Source of the DNA: Cytophagaceae bacterium
Lineage (GTDB): Bacteria > Bacteroidota > Bacteroidia > Cytophagales > JAIYAX01
Direction: 5' to 3'
Length of the DNA: 64,000 nucleotides
NCBI GenBank assembly: GCA_027488815.1
Contig: JAIYAX010000007.1
Location: forward strand, 83,737-147,736
This document shows, piece after piece, positions 16,881 to 26,495 of the stretch. The notes beneath the pieces are model-generated. The model searched no databases. It was not told where the DNA came from and worked only from the letters and a program-made list of their open reading frames with translations. A program made the position numbers and the translations under genes. Within the stretch, counting starts at the first letter, position 1. Every line of letters starts with the position of its first letter.

Positions 16881-19295
16881 TTACTTTTTCTTTCGTATGG
16901 TTGCTATTCCCCGGTCGTCGATATTGAGCTCCCTGGCAGCACCACTGTATTCGATTTCGGCTACGCCGCTGGCATCTAAGGAAAGGCTCTGTTCGGCATT
17001 CACTTTGGCCTGAGTAGCACCATCGGCATCAACAGTTACTGACTGACAGGAGTAGTTCTCAGCATCCAGTTTTGAATTTCCATTCAGATTGGCCTTCAAA
17101 GAAGTACCGGATCCGGACAGTGTTGCTTCAGATGCACCATTGAGATCGATTTCCAGAGAGGTAGGGTTTCCTTCCAATTCCAGTCTGGAAAGCCCGTCAA
17201 GCTCGATCTGCAAATTAGCATTCGCAAACCCATAAACTTGAGCGACAGACATGCCCGAAATCTCCAGTTTCTCAAGGGCATTGGTTACCACCAAGACCTC
17301 TGTCTCTTCTTCAAAGTTGGTCCATTTCCAGGATTTCTGGTAGTCAAGCACCAGTCGGCCGTCTACAATCCGGGTTTCCAGGTATTCCAGTTGATCCTGA
17401 TTAGCAAATACTTTCACAGATGGCTTGTCACCTTCTTTTACCGTCAATTTGAAATGACCACCAACTTCAATCTCACGGACGATGTCGTTCAAGGACACCA
17501 AAGCCTCGTCTTCATCATCCCAGCTCATGCCACCGCTCTTGCCTTCATTGCAGTTGCTGCAGATCAATTGACCTGTGCTATCAAAATACCAAAGAGAAGA
17601 GGCCTCCAGCGCACTGTATCCATAGCCGTTTTTGAAAAGCAAGTTTCCAATTTGGTCGTCCATGTTTTCATCGAGGCGAAAGGTCCTGTAGTAAGGGATG
17701 TACAACTTTACTTTAGGATGCTGCCCTCGGTAAATGGCTCCCGGCTGTAGCTTGAACTCTTCAGGAAACTCCAGGAGGCTATCTTTCAGACTGATCTCGT
17801 AGATCACCTGGCTGGCATATTCCCTTGCAGACTGGTTGTTTTTACCTCTACTCAGATAGGTCAGTTGCATACTATACTCCTTGTCAGCCACAGGTTGTAG
17901 TTGTACCGGAACTTCCCAGGGGATGCTTTTACCCGATTCGTCGAAAGAGATCGATTTGATGTACAAGGTTTTAGCAGAGTCCAGTTGTAGCTCTCGTTTA
18001 ACTTCAACCTGAGATTGAACCCTGAGGTCTTGTACGACAGGAATTAAAGTGAAAACCGTTACAAACAGCCCAATCACCCAGATGCCAAACAGAGACCAGC
18101 GGGCGCCTGCCGGTAAAATGGCTTTACCGGCTATCAAACGAATACCCAGTAGAGCGATGCTTAAACAAGGGATCAACAACAAGATAAAGGAAGAAATGAT
18201 CAGGGTTTCACCCAGGCTGTTAACGATCAAATCAATCGAAACAGGTAACTCAACGCTATCCTCAAGTCCGGCTAATCCAAATAAACCTGCAACACTCGCC
18301 AGAAAACCAATGAATAATGCAGCACCTATAGCAAACAAAACTGCACCCACGCCAAATCGGATAAACATCACAATAAAACTGAAAATGGGGCTCAAGGCAG
18401 TGCTACCCTTCGAAAATAGGGTGGAGATAAGCCTGAAAGGGAAAAGGATGATCTTGGTCAAGGTATTTTCCTCTTTCTGAGGGTCTTGCAAATTGGTTTT
18501 TACCGACTGCTCGATACTGTTCAAGGTGACCGGCTCTCCCTGCATCAGCAGTTTATCAGCTCTGGTTTTGGCCATTGGAGTTATAAACCAGAAGATCAGG
18601 TAAATGAGCAGACCTGAGCCGCCAAAGAAGAACAATACGATAAACAAAATCCGAATGGCGGTCACATCGGCATTGAAGTACTTGGCAAGTCCCCCGCAAA
18701 CTCCTGCCAGAGTCTTATCATCCGGATCACGAAAAAGCTTTCTGACATTTTGCTCCGTCAGGCTGCTCGATGACGGCAAAGTTGCCCACAACACCACATA
18801 GACGATCAGTAACACCCCTGGTATAGGAGGGAAAAAGGCAAAACCAAAGAAGAAGGCTAAATACAGCAATCTGATCCAGAGAGGGTCAGCTTTCAAATAA
18901 TGAGCGATCCCGGCCAATACTCCTCCGATAAGTTTTCGTGAAGTGTCTCGTTGAAGTTTCTCCGCCGAAGCCTTTTCAGGGTTGATTTTTTCCTGTGTTG
19001 CACTTTCTTCAACAGGAGTTTCTTCTTCTTCCTCCCGCTTGAAATCATCAACTGTGCCCATGGTGAGAATGACTTTTTCTACCATAGCCAAAGTCACAAT
19101 AGGCTGTTCCTTGCTGTTCTTCTCGGTGAGCAGCTCAGCTATTCTGTGCTCTACATCCTGAATGATTTCACGGCTGTCTTCAAATTTTTTGAAGTAGTTT
19201 TCTATTCCGTTCAGGTAGTTTTTAAGTTTTTCGTAAGCGTCCTCTTCGACATGAAACAGCAGTCCGCCTATATTGATACTAATGGTACGTTTCAT
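16881..19295 (-). CDS. Large membrane protein with two PspC domains and a GIN (DUF2807) domain
   Basis: An 804-residue protein. An N-terminal cytosolic segment is followed by two PspC domains (about 113-170, RKLIGGVLAGIAHYLKADPL; about 190-245, KTLAGVCGGLAKYFNADV). Then come further membrane segments (about 300-425), a periplasmic beta domain, and a C-terminal right-handed beta-helix-like GIN/DUF2807 region (from about 610, repeating LxLxGxSxAxx units). PspC proteins sense or buffer inner-membrane stress; the role of the GIN domain is unknown. It overlaps the upstream PadR gene by 4 nt, a pairing common in Bacteroidota. Confidence 0.88.
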   Translation of the reverse strand: MKRTISINIGGLLFHVEEDAYEKLKNYLNGIENYFKKFEDSREIIQDVEHRIAELLTEKNSKEQPIVTLAMVEKVILTMGTVDDFKREEEEETPVEESATQEKINPEKASAEKLQRDTSRKLIGGVLAGIAHYLKADPLWIRLLYLAFFFGFAFFPPIPGVLLIVYVVLWATLPSSSSLTEQNVRKLFRDPDDKTLAGVCGGLAKYFNADVTAIRILFIVLFFFGGSGLLIYLIFWFITPMAKTRADKLLMQGEPVTLNSIEQSVKTNLQDPQKEENTLTKIILFPFRLISTLFSKGSTALSPIFSFIVMFIRFGVGAVLFAIGAALFIGFLASVAGLFGLAGLEDSVELPVSIDLIVNSLGETLIISSFILLLIPCLSIALLGIRLIAGKAILPAGARWSLFGIWVIGLFVTVFTLIPVVQDLRVQSQVEVKRELQLDSAKTLYIKSISFDESGKSIPWEVPVQLQPVADKEYSMQLTYLSRGKNNQSAREYASQVIYEISLKDSLLEFPEEFKLQPGAIYRGQHPKVKLYIPYYRTFRLDENMDDQIGNLLFKNGYGYSALEASSLWYFDSTGQLICSNCNEGKSGGMSWDDEDEALVSLNDIVREIEVGGHFKLTVKEGDKPSVKVFANQDQLEYLETRIVDGRLVLDYQKSWKWTNFEEETEVLVVTNALEKLEISGMSVAQVYGFANANLQIELDGLSRLELEGNPTSLEIDLNGASEATLSGSGTSLKANLNGNSKLDAENYSCQSVTVDADGATQAKVNAEQSLSLDASGVAEIEYSGAARELNIDDRGIATIRKKK

Positions 19296-19621
19296 TTTTT
19301 TGAGATTATGGTATTGGTTGAGCTGAGCAAATCATTCCAGGTTTTGTTAAGGGATTCCAGAAAGGATCTTCCTTTTTCAGTGAGTAAATAATACTTGCGT
19401 GGCGGACCTGATGCTGATTCGATCCATTTGTAGTCCAATAGTTCAGCTTTCCTTAGCCGGTTTAGCAAAGGGTAAAGGGTTCCCTCCACTACCGCTATTC
19501 GGGCAGAGGTAAGTTCTTCAATGAGGTCTGAGGTGTACACTTCTCCACGGGAGATGATATGCAACACACAAAACTCCAGAATACCCTTACGCATTTGCAC
19601 TTCTGTGTTTTCTACGTTCAT
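19292..19621 (-). CDS. PadR-family transcriptional repressor
   Basis: A 109-residue protein with the PadR winged helix: MRKGILEFCVLHIISRGEVY, the recognition region TSARIAVVEGTLYPLLNRLR, and the wing ESASGPPRKYYLLTEKGR, followed by a short dimerisation helix. The ATG at 19621 is preferred over one at 19651 because the predicted -7 box (19644-19637) and transcription start lie between them. A perfect 14-bp palindrome in the promoter spacer suggests autorepression. It regulates the overlapping PspC gene and perhaps itself; the inducing signal is unknown. Confidence 0.9.
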   Translation of the reverse strand: MNVENTEVQMRKGILEFCVLHIISRGEVYTSDLIEELTSARIAVVEGTLYPLLNRLRKAELLDYKWIESASGPPRKYYLLTEKGRSFLESLNKTWNDLLSSTNTIISKK

Positions 19622-19636
19622 GGCAATTTGTTTTGA

Positions 19637-19668
19637 CAAAGGTATACACATAGTACTATGTAATACAA
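19637..19668 (-). promoter_or_regulatory. padR-pspC promoter with 14-bp palindromic operator
   Basis: On the minus strand TTG (19668-19666) and TACCTTTG (19644-19637) are 21 bp apart, matching the Bacteroidota consensus. The spacer holds ACATAGTACTATGT (19648-19661), a perfect palindrome of ATGT/ACAT type as seen for PadR operators. Occupation would exclude RNA polymerase. Confidence 0.7.
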
Positions 19669-19708
19669 GCTACATTGCAAAAATATGTACCATGTTTACT
19701 CGAGTGGT

Positions 19709-19716
19709 TAATTTTG
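19709..19716 (+). promoter_or_regulatory. Possible -7 box for porV
   Basis: TAATTTTG matches TAnnTTTG about 110 bp upstream of the preferred porV start. No TTG is at the expected -33 distance, so support is partial. Confidence 0.3.
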
Positions 19717-19825
19717 TACATCGTTGGCAGTAGAATAGGGGGTAGGATTAGGAAAAAAAGCCATGACTGCCTACCTTCGATGCAATCTTTCGTATCGGGT
19801 TTCGTTCAAAGAGCAAAATCTCCAC

Positions 19826-20917
19826 ATGTTTTTTCGTTCTTCTTTTGCCAGCTTCTTTTTGGTTTGCGCCTCACTTCAGGCCATCGCCCAAGTGACGGCT
19901 CCTAAGTACAGTAATGATTTCCTGGCGATAGGTGTAGGAGCCAGGGCACTAGGCATGGGCAATACCCAAACAGCCATTACAGATGATGTGACTTCTGCCT
20001 ATTGGAATCCGGCAGGTCTGAACAAAATCAAATCGAAGTACGATGCCTCTGTTATGAGAGCCAGTTATTTCGCAGGAATAGCCAACTATGACTATGCCGG
20101 CCTGGCGTATCGGATTGACACCTCTTCCGTATTAGCTGCGAGTATGATCCGCTTTTCGGTTGATGACATTCCCGATACCCGTTTTCTATATGATGCCAAC
20201 GGGCAGTTGAACTACAACCGAATCCGTTTCTTTTCTGCTGCTGACTATGCCTTTGCGCTCAGCTACGCCCGAAAAAACATACTGATACCAGGTCTTGATC
20301 TGGGTGCCAACGTGAAAGTGATCTACCGCAGGGTAGGGGACTTTGCCAACGCATGGGGATTTGGCCTTGATGTGGGTGCTCAGTACAAATGGAAGGGAAT
20401 CAAGCTTGGGCTAATGGCCCGAGATGTCACCGGAACGTTCAACGCATGGACAGTTAATTCTGAGTCCCTCAGAGAAGTATTTGCCCAAACTGGAAATACC
20501 CTACCCAGCAATTCAGTGGAAGTGACCTTGCCCAGAACCATTTTAGGCATGGCCTATCGGTTTGTGGTGAAAAAGAAAATAGGTATCACACCCGCTTTGG
20601 ATTGGGAACTTACTTTTGATGGAAAACGAAATACGTTGATCAAATCAAATCTGATTTCCGCAGACCCTAGAGGAGGAATCGAAGCCGATTACAACAACCT
20701 GGTGTATGTGCGCTTTGGCGTGAACAACCTGCAACAATTCACTGACTTTGACCAAAGCAAGCGATTTAGGGCCCAAACCAATTTTGGACTGGGCTTACGC
20801 CTCAAGCATCAGGACAAAGTGACCGCACAAATTGATTACGCCCTGACCAATATTGGCGACTTAAGTGGATCGCTTTACTCCAACATATTCTCGCTGCGAC
20901 TCGGCTTCGTGCTGTAG
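19826..20917 (+). CDS. porV: T9SS outer-membrane protein of the PorV/PorQ family
   Basis: A 363-residue FadL-like barrel with a signal peptide (MFFRSSFASFFLVCASLQA) and the PorV/PorQ hallmark FLAIGVGARALGMGNTQTAI followed by DVTSAYWNPAGLN. PorV binds the C-terminal signal of T9SS cargo at the outer membrane and hands it to the PorU sortase. The upstream ATG at 19763 would add 21 residues ahead of the signal peptide, so 19826 is chosen. The following C25 peptidase gene overlaps its 3' end, indicating co-expression. Confidence 0.88.
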   Translation: MFFRSSFASFFLVCASLQAIAQVTAPKYSNDFLAIGVGARALGMGNTQTAITDDVTSAYWNPAGLNKIKSKYDASVMRASYFAGIANYDYAGLAYRIDTSSVLAASMIRFSVDDIPDTRFLYDANGQLNYNRIRFFSAADYAFALSYARKNILIPGLDLGANVKVIYRRVGDFANAWGFGLDVGAQYKWKGIKLGLMARDVTGTFNAWTVNSESLREVFAQTGNTLPSNSVEVTLPRTILGMAYRFVVKKKIGITPALDWELTFDGKRNTLIKSNLISADPRGGIEADYNNLVYVRFGVNNLQQFTDFDQSKRFRAQTNFGLGLRLKHQDKVTAQIDYALTNIGDLSGSLYSNIFSLRLGFVL

Positions 20918-23900
20918 GCAGTGTTTCTTTGGCTTTTATAGGCAGCTATACAAGGTCTTTGGGCTTGGCCTTTGCCTTTTTTTCAGTGCTCAAGCTATTG
21001 CTCAACCCTATGGTAACGAGTGGATTGACTATTCAAGAACCTATTTTAAAATAAGGGTTACGGAGAATGGTTTCTACAGAATTGATTTCAACCAGTTAAG
21101 TCAGGCATTGGCTCAGTCGGGCCTTTCCATCAGCCAGATCCCAAGGCGAAGCTACCAAATCCACTACAGGGGGAAAGAGCAAGCCATCTATGTTCCCGGA
21201 CAGGCCTCTTTACCTCTTACCACCACTGATTTCATTGAATTTTATGGCAAGCGTAACGATGCAGCACAGGATAGTCTGTTGTATTATCGACCGGAGGCTC
21301 TGGTCAATCCGTTTTATGCCATTCATAGTGATACTTCGGCCTATTTCTTAAGTGTCAATCCCAATCCATTGGCAATCGGAAAGCGGGTAGGTAACCCGGC
21401 GCTTAACTCCAATTTCTTGGCCCCTGTGAAATCCATTGTCAGGGAAGAACGAATTCGACTGTTTGTTGATCAGAATGTACGGGGAGCTCAGTATCCTTTT
21501 CTGGGTGGTTCCATAAAGCCCCGAAGGTCACTCTGGGAAATGTCTGAAGGATGGTACGGAGAAGCTATTGTGTTTAATGGTGCTACCGGATTATTCTCTT
21601 TTGATAGTGTCATAGGCTATAGCCCATTGCTCGCTTCAGTGGTTCCTCAGCTTGAAGTGGCTTTGGTTGGAGAATCAGGATCCATTACTTATGGTTTTGA
21701 TATACTGGTAGGACCTAGCAGCAATCCGGCAGACTTGAGAGTAGCCGGAAGTGGTTCCATCACATCCTATGATAAGCGTGTGCTAAATCTGAGCTTACTA
21801 CCAACCGATGTTTCAGCTAATGGAAGATTATTTGTCAGAGTTCAGAATAAAACACCCGGTTCTTCCATGCGGCTTTCTTGGTGCAGATTGAATTATCCGG
21901 CTGCAACTGGGGCCATGCCATTGACTGACCGTTGGATAGTATTGGAGCCTGAAAACAGTTCTCCATTTGAGAGCCAGTTGGTGTTGACTACTTTTCCATC
22001 ACAACCTTTACTTTTTGAGGAAATAAATCCGGATAGCCTGGTGATTAGAGCGGTAAGCGTCGCTGCCGGACAGTTGAGAGTTGTGTTACCTCAAAACACC
22101 TTTGGTAAAAAACTATGGCTCAGGAATGCCAACCAGTTCAAGCCAGTTACTTCCCTTCAGCCCATCCGTTTTCGGAATTTAAGCCTACTCAGCCCGGATT
22201 TTCTGATTTTCAGTCATCCCCTGTACCGACTTCAGGCAGGGGGATTTGTAGACCCTGTGGCAGCTTATGCATCGTATAGAGCTAGTACTGCAGGAGGGGG
22301 CTTTGATACCCTATGCTTACATTTTTCAGAAGTTCAGGATGCCTTTGCCTTCGGGGAATACAATCCCGTAGCCATCATGAAAGCCTTAAAATACCTGCAC
22401 CGTAACGGAGGAATGCGGTACGTTTTGATCATAGGTAAAGGCTACGGCCTGATTCCAAGATCCGACACCTTTGCATTGGCACGTAATTATATACCCGCTG
22501 TTGGTTTGCCGGGGAGTGATCAGATCTATGGCTTTAACCTTTCCGGCCAAAACCTTGACAGCATGGAAATTGCCATCGGGCGATTGGCGGCCATTAACGC
22601 TCAGGAAGTGGTAAATTACCTTCAGAAAGTCATCGAGCATGAGAGCAGAAACCCTTTACAAGCCTGGCACAAAAACCTTCTCCACCTTTCTGGAGGTAAC
22701 AATCTGAGTGAAATTGAGGCCTTCAGCCAGTTTATGAAGGCCTATGAGCAAAAGGCAATTGATACGTTATTGGGAGCAAGAGTCAGGTCAAGAACCAAAC
22801 AATCCACTCTCAATGTAGAATTCATCAACATCGCTGAACAGATCAACGCTGGTCAGCTAATGGTGAACATTTTCGCACATTCCAGTATCAGCTTTATTGA
22901 TATTGATGTCGGAAATGTGAATGACCCGATCAATGGGTATGCAAACACAGGCAGATACCCTTTCTTTTTGATTTCAGGTTGTAATTCAGGTGGCATTTTT
23001 GGGGGCCAGAGGTCTTGGGGAGAGCCTTGGGTCATGACAGCAAATAAAGGGGCCATCGCTTTTCTGGCACATTCTGACCTGGGTTATTCCTTCAGTTCCG
23101 ATCAATACAACCGTATTTTCTATGACAGTGCCTTTCGCTCGAACCGCTTGTTTGGTGCGGCCATTGGAGATCTTGTCTTGGCTGCAGGCAACAGAATTTT
23201 GCAATTCACAGACCCTGCAACCATCGAAAGTGGAGCTTATGTCTATTACCGGGCACATGCAGAACAAACCACACTTCAAGGTGATCCGGCTGTTCGGTTA
23301 TTTCCACTCACCAGGCCAGATTATGCCTTTTCAGGCTCAGGACCGGAGTTAAGCACCTTTGATGGCAGCAGAGCGAACGCCGGGAAAGACAGTCTTTTGT
23401 TGCTTATACCGGTTCGTAACTGGGGAAAAGCGCCTTCCGACTCACTGGAATTGGAGGTTGAGAGGAAACTACAGGGACAATCCTTAGCTGAAGTAATCAG
23501 ATTCAAAACAGCCCGAATTCTCAGAGAAGACACTTTGAAGGTAACGATCCGACAGCTAAAGAATGTTTGGGCTGGTTTGAACCAGTTCACCATTCGACTT
23601 GATCCGGATAACCTTATCCAGGAAAGCAATGAAACTAACAATCTTGCTAATCTGAACATTGCGTTGCCTGCTGGGGGAGCTTTGGCAGTTCAGCCTTCTG
23701 AATTTTCATTCAGTGGAAGCAAAGTTGCTAGTCTTGTGGCTGTTTCAGGTTCGGGATTGGAGCAGGCAGAAGATTTTTACTTTGAATGGGACACCGTTCC
23801 GTCCTTTCAAAGCCTGGCCAAACGAGACACGTTGATCATGGCTAAAACTTTGGCCAACTGGGATATTGATTTGACCAATTACAGTTTAAATCTTGATACC

Positions 23901-25988
23901 CTTCTTGTTTTTTGGAGGGTTCAGCTAAGGAATACAACCCAGGGAGTGGATACCTCTTTTTCCCAAAGCAGTTTTGCTTATATGGCGGGCAATCAACAGG
24001 GATGGAGCCAAAGAGGACTGGGTCAGCTTTCCAAAAATGGATTTAATAACCTGAGTCGAAATCCTTTAACTGGCAGCATTGATTTCGCCAGCGTTCAAAC
24101 CGAGATTTCTTTGAGAGTGGCCGGAGGAGGCTTGCCTTCGAACCTGGACTCGATCCTTGTTAAGGTGAATCAGGATTTAATTATCCCATCCCTTGTTGCT
24201 CCGGATGGGCCCTGCAGCCCCAATAGTCTACTTTTTATTGCCTTCAATAAAAACAATGCTTTGCCTTATCAAGCGTTTAATCTTGGCCCTGTTCCATGCG
24301 GAAAGCCACCCGGTCTGGCTGTTGATGTTACCCTGAACGAGGCCAATAACAGCTCAAAAATCCAGGATTTTCTGGATGAGTTACAGCCCGGAGACCCTGT
24401 CTTCATCCTGTCGTATGGCTCGTTCAATTACCCGGCGTTGAACAGCAATGCCAGAAATGCCCTTGCCGGTATTGGATTGGCTTTTCAGGCACCTGACTCC
24501 TGGCAGACCGGCTGGCCGGTTCTCATTCAAAGCAGCAAAGGAGCATTATCAGGCCCGGCCCAAATTTTTCTGCCCGATACTACTTCTGCAATTGCACCGG
24601 TTAACCAGATGATCGACCTGCAATTGACCTTGATCGGTAAAAGAGAACAAGGATACATGACAAGTCCCTGGATTGGTCCTTCCATTCTATGGGTTTCACT
24701 CAGCCACGAGACGTTTCTTCAAAGCAGCGATGAGCTGAAGGTAGAAGTAGAAGCACAGGATACTTCCGGTGTTGTTCATGTACTCATCCCTGAAGCGAAC
24801 AGCCCTGAGAGTTTGTCAGTAATATCCAGCCAGCAATACCCCCGACTTCGGCTAAAGTGGAACATACGGGACAGCCTGCTGCTAACGGCCCCTTTGCACC
24901 GGCAATGGCTCATTAGCCACACCTTACCGCCTGATGGCTTGGCATTTCTTCAATCTACAGCCGCTGAAAAGCTACCCGAAGGCAAAACTTACCTGATGAA
25001 GATTGGATTCAAGAACATTTCTGCAAGTCCGTTTGTCGATAGTCTACTTTTGGTGAAATACATCTGGAGGAACAGTTCCCGGGGAGAACTAGTATCCTGG
25101 GATAGCCTCACTGCTCCTGAGCCGGGTAATACACTAAACATTGAAAGACATTGGCCCACAAGGGGATTTACAGGTGAAAACAACCTTGAGATTCAAGTCA
25201 ACCCGCAAATCCAGCCTGAACTGGACTATGCCAACAACATTCAAAACATTAAGGTACAAGTAGATGTCGATCAAAGACATCCTTTGCTGGATGTGCTTGC
25301 CGACGGCAAAAAACTGCTTCAGGGGGATCTGGTGTCTCCTAAAGTGGAGTTTTTAATCGATGTTCAGGATGATAACCCCTTCCTGCCCTTGACAGATACC
25401 GGCTCGGTTGAACTGTTGCACAAACGACCTTGCCCTTCCTGCGGTTTTCAGCTGGTCAATTATCAGCCGGGAATACTCGAGGCAAGACCCGCTGGCTCAA
25501 CACAACGGATGCAGGTAGCTTACAAACCGAGCAAATTGGAGGATGGGCTTCATACATTGGCGATCCAGGCAAAAGATGCCAGTGGAAACCCATCTGGCAC
25601 AGTGCCTTACAGCATCTCATTTGAAGTGCAGAATGAAACGAGCATCACCCATTTTTTCCCTTATCCCAATCCTTTTTCGGATGCCTGCCGATTTGTTTTT
25701 ACCCTTACCGGTTCAGAAGTGCCCGACCAGTTTATGATTCGGGTGATGACCGTGAGTGGAAGAATTGTCAAAGAAATTTCACTGGCCGAGTTTGGGCCTA
25801 TTCGCCTGGGCCACAACCAAAGTCAGTTTGTGTGGAATGGTATGGATGAGTACGGAGACCGATTGGCAAACGGGGTTTACTTGTATAAAGTGTTTGCTAA
25901 GATCAATGGTCAGGAAATCAAACACCGTTCCTCAGCAGCTGACCAGGGCTTCAACAAGGGCTGGGGGAAAATGTACATCCTCCGCTAA
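20865..25988 (+). CDS. porU2: PorU2-like C25 cysteine peptidase (putative T9SS sortase)
   Basis: A 1707-residue secreted protein. It has a signal peptide ending SAQAIAQ near residue 48 and an N-terminal domain with YFKIRVTENGFYRIDF. The gingipain-type catalytic domain carries the probable pair H672 (NIFAHSS) and C706 (ISGCNSG). Long CARDB/Ig-like repeats follow, then a C-terminal FlgD/T9SS-like beta domain (PNPFSDACRF, NGVYLYKV). PorU sortases remove the C-terminal signal of T9SS cargo and attach it to A-LPS; this is the long PorU2-type subgroup. The ATG lies 53 nt inside porV and gives an unusually long n-region, but no later ATG, GTG or TTG precedes the signal peptide. Confidence 0.85.
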   Translation: MDRFTPTYSRCDSASCCRQCFFGFYRQLYKVFGLGLCLFFSAQAIAQPYGNEWIDYSRTYFKIRVTENGFYRIDFNQLSQALAQSGLSISQIPRRSYQIHYRGKEQAIYVPGQASLPLTTTDFIEFYGKRNDAAQDSLLYYRPEALVNPFYAIHSDTSAYFLSVNPNPLAIGKRVGNPALNSNFLAPVKSIVREERIRLFVDQNVRGAQYPFLGGSIKPRRSLWEMSEGWYGEAIVFNGATGLFSFDSVIGYSPLLASVVPQLEVALVGESGSITYGFDILVGPSSNPADLRVAGSGSITSYDKRVLNLSLLPTDVSANGRLFVRVQNKTPGSSMRLSWCRLNYPAATGAMPLTDRWIVLEPENSSPFESQLVLTTFPSQPLLFEEINPDSLVIRAVSVAAGQLRVVLPQNTFGKKLWLRNANQFKPVTSLQPIRFRNLSLLSPDFLIFSHPLYRLQAGGFVDPVAAYASYRASTAGGGFDTLCLHFSEVQDAFAFGEYNPVAIMKALKYLHRNGGMRYVLIIGKGYGLIPRSDTFALARNYIPAVGLPGSDQIYGFNLSGQNLDSMEIAIGRLAAINAQEVVNYLQKVIEHESRNPLQAWHKNLLHLSGGNNLSEIEAFSQFMKAYEQKAIDTLLGARVRSRTKQSTLNVEFINIAEQINAGQLMVNIFAHSSISFIDIDVGNVNDPINGYANTGRYPFFLISGCNSGGIFGGQRSWGEPWVMTANKGAIAFLAHSDLGYSFSSDQYNRIFYDSAFRSNRLFGAAIGDLVLAAGNRILQFTDPATIESGAYVYYRAHAEQTTLQGDPAVRLFPLTRPDYAFSGSGPELSTFDGSRANAGKDSLLLLIPVRNWGKAPSDSLELEVERKLQGQSLAEVIRFKTARILREDTLKVTIRQLKNVWAGLNQFTIRLDPDNLIQESNETNNLANLNIALPAGGALAVQPSEFSFSGSKVASLVAVSGSGLEQAEDFYFEWDTVPSFQSLAKRDTLIMAKTLANWDIDLTNYSLNLDTLLVFWRVQLRNTTQGVDTSFSQSSFAYMAGNQQGWSQRGLGQLSKNGFNNLSRNPLTGSIDFASVQTEISLRVAGGGLPSNLDSILVKVNQDLIIPSLVAPDGPCSPNSLLFIAFNKNNALPYQAFNLGPVPCGKPPGLAVDVTLNEANNSSKIQDFLDELQPGDPVFILSYGSFNYPALNSNARNALAGIGLAFQAPDSWQTGWPVLIQSSKGALSGPAQIFLPDTTSAIAPVNQMIDLQLTLIGKREQGYMTSPWIGPSILWVSLSHETFLQSSDELKVEVEAQDTSGVVHVLIPEANSPESLSVISSQQYPRLRLKWNIRDSLLLTAPLHRQWLISHTLPPDGLAFLQSTAAEKLPEGKTYLMKIGFKNISASPFVDSLLLVKYIWRNSSRGELVSWDSLTAPEPGNTLNIERHWPTRGFTGENNLEIQVNPQIQPELDYANNIQNIKVQVDVDQRHPLLDVLADGKKLLQGDLVSPKVEFLIDVQDDNPFLPLTDTGSVELLHKRPCPSCGFQLVNYQPGILEARPAGSTQRMQVAYKPSKLEDGLHTLAIQAKDASGNPSGTVPYSISFEVQNETSITHFFPYPNPFSDACRFVFTLTGSEVPDQFMIRVMTVSGRIVKEISLAEFGPIRLGHNQSQFVWNGMDEYGDRLANGVYLYKVFAKINGQEIKHRSSAADQGFNKGWGKMYILR

Positions 25989-26491
25989 GGATTTTTCTTC
26001 CTTCGAAAATGCTGAAAATTAAGATCGTAGGCATTTTTCTCATCTGCCGGATGGAAGCTTTCTGAATGCAATTCCCATTCCCCCGGCTCAAATTCAGGAA
26101 AGTAAGTATCTCCCTCAAGACTGGCGTTTATTTGCGTGATGAGCAATTCATCTGCCATAGCGATGGTCTGCCGATAGATGGAACCGCCACCCACCACAAA
26201 AAACCGCTCCGGAGCTCTCCTTTCGATCTCCTTTATAGCTTCGTCAAGGGAAGGAAACAGGCGGATATCTTCTCTTGGTGACAGACTACCAGAGATCACC
26301 CAGGTTTCCCGTCCGGGTAGCACTTTGCCGATGGACAAAAAGGTCTGCTTGCCCATCAGCAGGATATGACCCAGCGTTTGTTTTTTGAACCAGGCCAAAT
26401 CAGCCGGTAAGTGCCAGGGCATGGTGTTCCCTTTGCCAATCAGGCGATCAGGGGTCATTGCCACAATCAGGCACATGAGGGGTTTTTTCAT
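25985..26491 (-). CDS. folA: Dihydrofolate reductase
   Basis: A 168-residue enzyme reducing dihydrofolate to tetrahydrofolate with NADPH. The substrate loop NTMPWHLPADLAWFKKQT with its conserved acidic residue, the GKQTFLSIGKVLPGRE segment and FFVVGGGSIYRQ (cofactor Gly-Gly) are all present. It is last in the namZ-fmt-folA operon, 4 bp after fmt, a sensible pairing because both use folate cofactors. Its stop overlaps the convergent porU2 stop by 4 bp. Confidence 0.95.
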   Translation of the reverse strand: MKKPLMCLIVAMTPDRLIGKGNTMPWHLPADLAWFKKQTLGHILLMGKQTFLSIGKVLPGRETWVISGSLSPREDIRLFPSLDEAIKEIERRAPERFFVVGGGSIYRQTIAMADELLITQINASLEGDTYFPEFEPGEWELHSESFHPADEKNAYDLNFQHFRRKKNP

Positions 26492-26495
26492 GTTC

